From an uncultured Prevotellaceae bacterium (GTDB taxonomy: Bacteria; Bacteroidota; Bacteroidia; Bacteroidales; Bacteroidaceae): a stretch of 64,000 nt of DNA. The translations under genes and the position numbers were made by a program. Below are positions 59,231 to 64,000 of the stretch, piece after piece. A model generated the notes under the pieces. It made no database searches and was not told where the DNA came from. It saw only the letters and a program-made list of their open reading frames with translations. The DNA lies in NCBI GenBank assembly GCA_902761605.1, contig CACWLC010000011.1, forward strand, positions 1 to 64,000, written 5' to 3'. Position 1 is the stretch's first letter; the number at the start of each line of letters is the position of its first letter.

Positions 59231-61084
59231 ATGGCAAACAAAGAAAAGCTCTTTACCGAGTTCACTGCGCCAACCACACAAGAGTGGTTGGACAAGATTC
59301 AGGTCGACCTCAAGGGTGCCGACTTCCAAAAGCGCTTGGTATGGAGAACAAATGAAGGTTTTAATGTGCAGCCCTTCTATCGCCGTGAAGACCTGGCGAA
59401 TCTGAAAACCCCTGATGCTCTCCCTGGAGAGTTCCCGTTCGTAAGAGGTAACAAGAAGGACTCTAATGTGTGGTATGTTCGTCAGAACATTAAAGTTGAT
59501 GATCCTAAGGCAGCTAATGCCAAGGCGCTCGATATCCTGAATAAGGGTATTGACTCGCTGGGCTTCAAACTCCCTGGCAAGCTGGTGTCGAAAGAGACTG
59601 TTGAGACGTTGCTCGATGGTATATATTGCGATATCATTGAGTTGAATTTCGCCACTTGTCCGAAACATTCTGTAGAGTTGGCTGCGATTCTGGTTGAGTT
59701 CTTCCAGAAGAAAGGCTACGACAAGGAGAAGGTGGTTGGCTCTATCGAGTGGGATCCCATGGCCAAGATGGTGATGAAGGGTAAGGATGTAACACCTATT
59801 CTTGAGGTTGCTCCTAAACTCGTTGAGGCACTGAAGGAGTATCCTAATTTCCGTTGTATCGCTGTAAGTACCGACGCGCTGAACAATGCCGGTGCTTATA
59901 TCGTTCAGGAGCTGGGTTACGCTCTGGCTTGGGGTAACGAGTATCTGCAGCAGTTGGTTGATGCTGGTGTTGATGTAGACCTTGCAGCAAAGAGCATCAA
60001 GTTCAATATGGGCGTTAGCGAGAACTACTTCATGGAGATTGCCAAGTTCCGTGCAGCACGCCTGTTGTGGGCTCAGATTGTTAAGCAGTACGAGCCTAAG
60101 TGCGATTGCGCTTGCAAGATGATTATCAATGCTACCACCTCTACTTATAACCAGACTCTGTTTGATAGCTACGTAAATCTGCTCCGTTCGCAGACTGAGG
60201 CTATGAGTGCTGCTCTGGGTAGTGTTCACTCTATGGTGGTAACTCCATTCGATGCTCCTTACGAGGAGGCTACCGACTTCTCTGAGCGTATAGCTCGCAA
60301 CCAGCAGTTGCTGATTAAGGAGGAGAGCCATTTCGACCGTATCGTTGACCCATCAGCTGGTTCTTACTATATTGAGCACCTTACTGACGCTCTGGCTCAG
60401 GAGGCTTGGAAGATATTCCTGAAGGTAGAAGAAGAGGGTGGATTCCTGGCTGCTATAAAGGCTGGAACCATTCAGGACGATATAAATGCTACAAACAAGA
60501 AGCGTCATGACGATGCTGCAAAGCGCAAGGAGTTCCTGCTTGGAACCAACCAGTTCCCTAACTTCACAGAGAAGAGCGAGGGTAAGAAAGCTAAGGCATG
60601 TGGTTGCTGCTGTGGTCATGCTGAGGAAGATGAGCATCCGTTCAAGGCTATCTCGTCAACCCGACTCGCTGCTGATTTCGAGGATCTGCGTATCCATACT
60701 GAGGAAACCAAGGTTCCTGTGGCCTTTATGTTGACGATCGGTAATCTGGCCATGCGCCAGGCTCGTGCGCAGTTCTCTTGCAACTTCCTGGCCTGTGCAG
60801 GTTATAAGGTGATTGATAACCTTGGATTCAAGACCGTTGAGGAAGGTGTGGATGCAGCACTCGAGGCTAAGGCCGACATCGTAGTGATCTGCTCGAGCGA
60901 CGATGAGTATGCTGAGTATGCCATCCCCGCTTTCAAGTATTTGAATGGTCGTGCGATGTTCGTGGTGGCTGGTGCTCCTGCTTGTATGGAGGATCTGAAG
61001 GCTGCTGGCATTGAGAACTTCGTTCATGTGAAGTGCAACGTGCTTGAGACTTTGAAAGAATATAATCAGAAACTTGGTATTTAA
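59231..61084 (+). CDS. mutA: methylmalonyl-CoA mutase small subunit
   Basis: 617 residues. Substrate-barrel region (EFTAPTTQEWLDKIQVDLKGADFQKRLVWRTNEGFNVQPFYR; IDPSAGSYYIEHLT-like VDPSAGSYYIEHLTDALAQEAW at ~375) and a C-terminal B12-domain-like region lacking the DxHxxG motif, as expected of the non-catalytic subunit. An unusual Cys/His segment KACGCCCGHAEEDEHPF lies between domains (~454-470). Forms a heterodimer with MutB converting succinyl-CoA and methylmalonyl-CoA in the propionate pathway. TATCTTTG at 59171-59178 is the promoter core. Confidence 0.96.
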   Translation: MANKEKLFTEFTAPTTQEWLDKIQVDLKGADFQKRLVWRTNEGFNVQPFYRREDLANLKTPDALPGEFPFVRGNKKDSNVWYVRQNIKVDDPKAANAKALDILNKGIDSLGFKLPGKLVSKETVETLLDGIYCDIIELNFATCPKHSVELAAILVEFFQKKGYDKEKVVGSIEWDPMAKMVMKGKDVTPILEVAPKLVEALKEYPNFRCIAVSTDALNNAGAYIVQELGYALAWGNEYLQQLVDAGVDVDLAAKSIKFNMGVSENYFMEIAKFRAARLLWAQIVKQYEPKCDCACKMIINATTSTYNQTLFDSYVNLLRSQTEAMSAALGSVHSMVVTPFDAPYEEATDFSERIARNQQLLIKEESHFDRIVDPSAGSYYIEHLTDALAQEAWKIFLKVEEEGGFLAAIKAGTIQDDINATNKKRHDDAAKRKEFLLGTNQFPNFTEKSEGKKAKACGCCCGHAEEDEHPFKAISSTRLAADFEDLRIHTEETKVPVAFMLTIGNLAMRQARAQFSCNFLACAGYKVIDNLGFKTVEEGVDAALEAKADIVVICSSDDEYAEYAIPAFKYLNGRAMFVVAGAPACMEDLKAAGIENFVHVKCNVLETLKEYNQKLGI

Positions 61085-61103
61085 AGAATAGGAGACTTGA
61101 ATT

Positions 61104-63205
61104 ATGCGTAAACAGTTTAAAGATATGCTAACTGGAAGACCCCAGAGCACATTGAGGTTCGCCCGGTTTATACAAAGGAAGACCTCGAAGGGATGGAGCA
61201 CCTCGACTTTACAGCTGGTATTCCTCCTTATTTGCGTGGTCCTTACTCAATGATGTACCCCTTCAAGCCTTGGACCATCCGTCAGTATGCCGGATTCTCT
61301 ACCGCTGAAGAGTCAAATGCTTTCTATCGCCGTAACCTGGCTTCTGGTCAGAAGGGACTTTCTGTAGCCTTCGACCTTCCTACTCACCGTGGTTACGACC
61401 CTGATAACGCTCGTGTTGTGGGCGATGTCGGTAAGGCTGGTGTGTCAATCTGTAACGAGGAGAATATGAAGGTGCTTTTCTCTGGTATCCCCTTGAATAA
61501 GATGTCTGTATCTATGACCATGAACGGTGCCGTATTGCCTATCCTGGCATTCTACATCGTGGCCGGTCTGGAACAGGGCGCTCAGCTCGAGGAGATGGCA
61601 GGTACCATCCAGAACGATATCCTCAAGGAGTTCATGGTGCGTAACACCTATATCTACCCACCTGCATTCTCTATGAAGATTATCGCTGATATCTTCGAGT
61701 ATACCTCACAGAAGATGCCTAAGTTCAACTCTATCTCTATCTCTGGTTACCACATGCAGGAGGCTGGAGCTACTGCTGATATCGAGTTGGCTTACACATT
61801 GGCTGATGGTATGGATTACCTGCGTACTGGTGTGAATGCTGGTATCGATGTCGATGCTTTCGCTCCACGACTCTCGTTCTTCTGGGCTATCGGTATGAAC
61901 CACTTCATGGAGATAGCCAAGATGCGTGCTGGTCGTCTGCTGTGGGCTAAGATTGTGAAGAGCTTTGGCGCTAAGAATCCAAAGTCGCTGGCTCTGCGTA
62001 CCCACTCTCAGACCTCTGGTTGGTCGCTCACCGAGCAGGATCCATTCAACAACGTAGGTCGTACCTGTATCGAGGCTATGGCTGCCGTGCTGGGTCACAC
62101 CCAGTCGCTCCACACCAACGCCCTTGATGAGGCTATCGCTCTGCCTACCGACTTCTCGGCTCGTATCGCCCGTAACACCCAGATCTACATCCAGAACGAG
62201 ACGAAGGTGTGCAAGCAGATTGACCCATGGGCTGGTAGCTACTATGTTGAGACGTTGACCAACGAGCTGGTTCACAAGGCATGGGAGCACATTCAGGAGA
62301 TTGAGAAGCTGGGCGGTATGGCTAAGGCCATCGAGACTGGCCTGCCAAAGATGCGTATCGAGGAGGCCGCAGCGCGCACTCAGGCTCGTATAGATAGTGG
62401 CGTTCAGACCATCGTTGGTACCAATAAATATCGCCTTGAGCACGAGGATCCTATCGATATCCTCGAGGTTGACAACACTGCTGTGCGCAAGCAACAGGAG
62501 GAGAGTCTTAAGGAGGTTCGCGGCAGTCGCGATGAGGCTGCATGCCAGGCCGCTCTGAAGGCTATTACCGAGTGCGTGCGCGACTTCCAGGAGGGCCGCA
62601 AGAGCGAGAACAACCTGCTCGACTTGGCAGTTAAGGCAGCTCAGCTGCGTTGTACTCTGGGTGAGATTTCGGATGCCTGCGAGGAAATCGTGGGCCGTTA
62701 TAAGGCAGTAATCAGAACAATTTCAGGCGTGTATAGTTCAGAATCAAAGAACGATAAGGACTTTGAGGAAGCTAAGAAGCTTACCGATGAGTTCGCACAG
62801 AAGGAAGGCCGTCGTCCACGTATCTTCGTTGCCAAGATGGGTCAGGATGGTCACGATCGTGGTGCAAAGGTAGTGGCAACAGGTTATGCAGACTGTGGTT
62901 TCGACGTGGATATGGGTCCATTGTTCCAGACTCCTGAAGAGGCTGCCCGTCAGGCTGTAGAGAATGATGTGCATATCGTTGGCGCATCATCACTGGCAGC
63001 AGGTCACAAAACCCTCATCCCACAGCTCATTGAGGAGCTGAAGAAACTGGGACGTGATGATATTATGGTAACGGCAGGTGGCGTTATTCCTGCACAGGAT
63101 TACGACTTCCTCTACAAGGCTGGAGTTGCTTGTATCTTTGGCCCCGGTACTCCGATACCATATTCTGCTATCCAGATGATGAAGATTCTGCTCGACAAGG
63201 AGTAG
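61104..63205 (+). pseudogene. mutB: methylmalonyl-CoA mutase large subunit, frameshifted near the start
   Basis: The true start is ATG 61104 (AGGAGA at 61090-61095; MRKQFKD is the normal MutB beginning), but this frame ends at TGA 61251-61253. The rest of MutB continues in another frame that is open from 61121: [27 protein letters not shown] from 61130. The two parts meet near 61122-61130, and some N-terminal residues normally between KDI and ANWKTPEH are missing. The remainder is intact: barrel with [11 protein letters not shown] and B12 motif DGHDRG. Either a real deletion, or an assembly/sequencing error. If translated from 61193 (ATG, 670 aa) the protein lacks its N-terminal arm. Otherwise a catalytic adenosylcobalamin mutase paired with MutA. 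Confidence 0.85.
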
Positions 63206-63218
63206 GAGATAGATATCG

Positions 63219-63253
63219 GAATCCCCGGCCGTGATTGGCTGGGGATTCTATTA
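63219..63253 (+). terminator. terminator after mutB
   Basis: A 12-bp stem GAATCCCCGGCC (63219-63230) / GGCTGGGGATTC (63237-63248) with one G-T pair, loop GTGATT, followed by TATTATATT. Confidence 0.85.
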
Positions 63254-63274
63254 TATTAATAAGGTATAAGTGAA

Positions 63275-64000
63275 ATGGTGAATTTGAGAAAGATTGATGT
63301 GTTGATCATTGGTGCTGGTCCTGCTGGCACAGTGTGCGGTAGCCTGTTGAAACAGGCAGGTGTAGAGTGCGCGGTTGTCGATCATGCGACATTCCCGCGT
63401 GAGAAGGTATGTGGTGGCGGTTTGACGGTGAAAGCGTGGCGCCTGCTCGACGAGTTGATGCCCGGTATCAAGTACGAGTACCGTCCCATCAACCACATGC
63501 GCGTACAGTTTGAAGACGACAAAGTGTGTGATTTCCTTTCGGAGTATGAGATCCGCATGACTCGCCGCACGGACTTCGACCATGACCTGCTGAGGTATTA
63601 TCAGAATCAGGGTGGTGAATTTATCAAGGGCAGCTTCGGCCGTTTCGAGAAACAGGCTGACGGCCGCATCCTCGTCACCCTGAAGTCAGGCATGCAGTTC
63701 TCTTGCCGTTATCTGATTGCAGCCGATGGTGCTAATAGCATGATTCGCAAGCAGATGTTTGGCAAACCGAAGATGCATGCCCTCTTCCTCGAGTATTACG
63801 TTCAGGGTGAGCACGATGACGACATCTTCGTTCATTTCTCCAAGAGGTACTCCCCGGGTTGCTTCTATAAGTTTCCCAGCCGTAGTCGCGATATGTATGG
63901 TTTCGTTAACATCGACACCAACGAGGACTGGCCTAGACACTCAGACTTGTTCCTCTCAGCACTGAAACATTTCAATGTGCCTGAGGGACGAATGCGCGGA
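63275..64000 (+). CDS. FAD-dependent oxidoreductase, geranylgeranyl reductase family (partial, runs off the edge)
   Basis: ATG 63275, 242 codons visible and open at the right edge. N-terminal FAD motif DVLIIGAGPAGTVCGSLLKQAG (~8-29), then FPREKVCGGGLTVKAWRLLDEL and TRRTDFDHDLLRYYQ, and LIAADGANSMIRKQMFG, all typical of geranylgeranyl reductase/halogenase-like flavoproteins. Family members reduce isoprenoid or other polyene double bonds, or hydroxylate or halogenate aromatics. The gene follows the mutB terminator and starts a new unit. Confidence 0.88.
   Translation, partial: MVNLRKIDVLIIGAGPAGTVCGSLLKQAGVECAVVDHATFPREKVCGGGLTVKAWRLLDELMPGIKYEYRPINHMRVQFEDDKVCDFLSEYEIRMTRRTDFDHDLLRYYQNQGGEFIKGSFGRFEKQADGRILVTLKSGMQFSCRYLIAADGANSMIRKQMFGKPKMHALFLEYYVQGEHDDDIFVHFSKRYSPGCFYKFPSRSRDMYGFVNIDTNEDWPRHSDLFLSALKHFNVPEGRMRG

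Noticed and set aside
59150..60331. 393-codon open frame on the minus strand
   Set aside because: Antisense to mutA, which is strongly conserved; the frame is a shadow of its codon bias.
61193..61195. ATG 61193 as the natural mutB start
   Set aside because: The conserved MutB sequence continues upstream to 61130 in the same frame, and the ribosome-binding site belongs to ATG 61104; the short form is a consequence of a frameshift or deletion.

Overview
The window is chromosomal DNA of a Bacteroidota bacterium, most likely Prevotella/Segatella (Prevotellaceae). This is an inference from several signs: repeated Bacteroidota-type promoters (TTTG/TTG, about 19-20 bp, TAnnTTTG), a smalltalk protein, DUF5686, DUF3098 and DUF4369 proteins, a GH97 enzyme, a solitary BT4734/VapE-type gene, and a B12-dependent methylmalonyl-CoA mutase beside a sodium-pump decarboxylase. 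No rRNA, IS element or CRISPR array was seen; there is one tRNA-Arg.

Layout. 1-350: the end of a probable HU-like protein, a smalltalk protein and a terminator. 355-14415: twelve minus-strand genes that look like one operon, headed by an AraC regulator. They include a compact aryl-polyene/fatty-acid-type synthase (one KS, one ACP, one dehydratase, one ketoreductase), a RetSat-like FAD enzyme, an MMPL exporter, a LolA-like carrier, a DUF5686 outer-membrane protein, a CDP-alcohol phosphatidyltransferase-like protein and a flippase-like protein. Together they could make, anchor and export an envelope lipid or pigment. Divergent from it at 14756-21408 is an RND-type tripartite efflux operon ending in an LpxA-like acyltransferase.

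21444-27000 is housekeeping: radical SAM, ftsX, DUF3098, uppP, truB, queA, folK, rpsO. 27111-31562 is accessory: a GH43-like secreted protein, a repeat-rich intergenic region with 22-bp-phased words and a 46-bp palindrome, a VapE/BT4734-type ATPase flanked by CTACCAT words, and a Fic protein whose start codon lies almost on its promoter. 31583-48907 holds a lipoprotein, a divergent biotin-type carboxyltransferase lacking the biotin lysine, an HD hydrolase, LptD-like, a Kef-type antiporter, pepT, an acyl-CoA ligase with its XRE-cupin regulator, GH97, tRNA-Arg, asnA and dnaX.

49053-52820 holds a DivIC/FtsB-like protein, a membrane protein, DUF4369, dihydroorotase and a free-standing MetH reactivation domain. 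52827-59029 is a minus-strand unit of a Rid/chorismatase-like protein, a LuxR regulator with a degenerate receiver, OadB-like, biotin carrier, OadG-like with a lamin-tail domain, and an AspT-like transporter. It lies divergent to mutA-mutB (59231-63205). mutB carries a frameshift or deletion right after its true start. A geranylgeranyl-reductase-like gene runs off the right edge.

Across the window many gene junctions carry short degenerate tandem A/T-rich repeats, each locally distinct. In several places the same kind of repeat has entered coding sequence (signal peptides, linkers, even a start codon).
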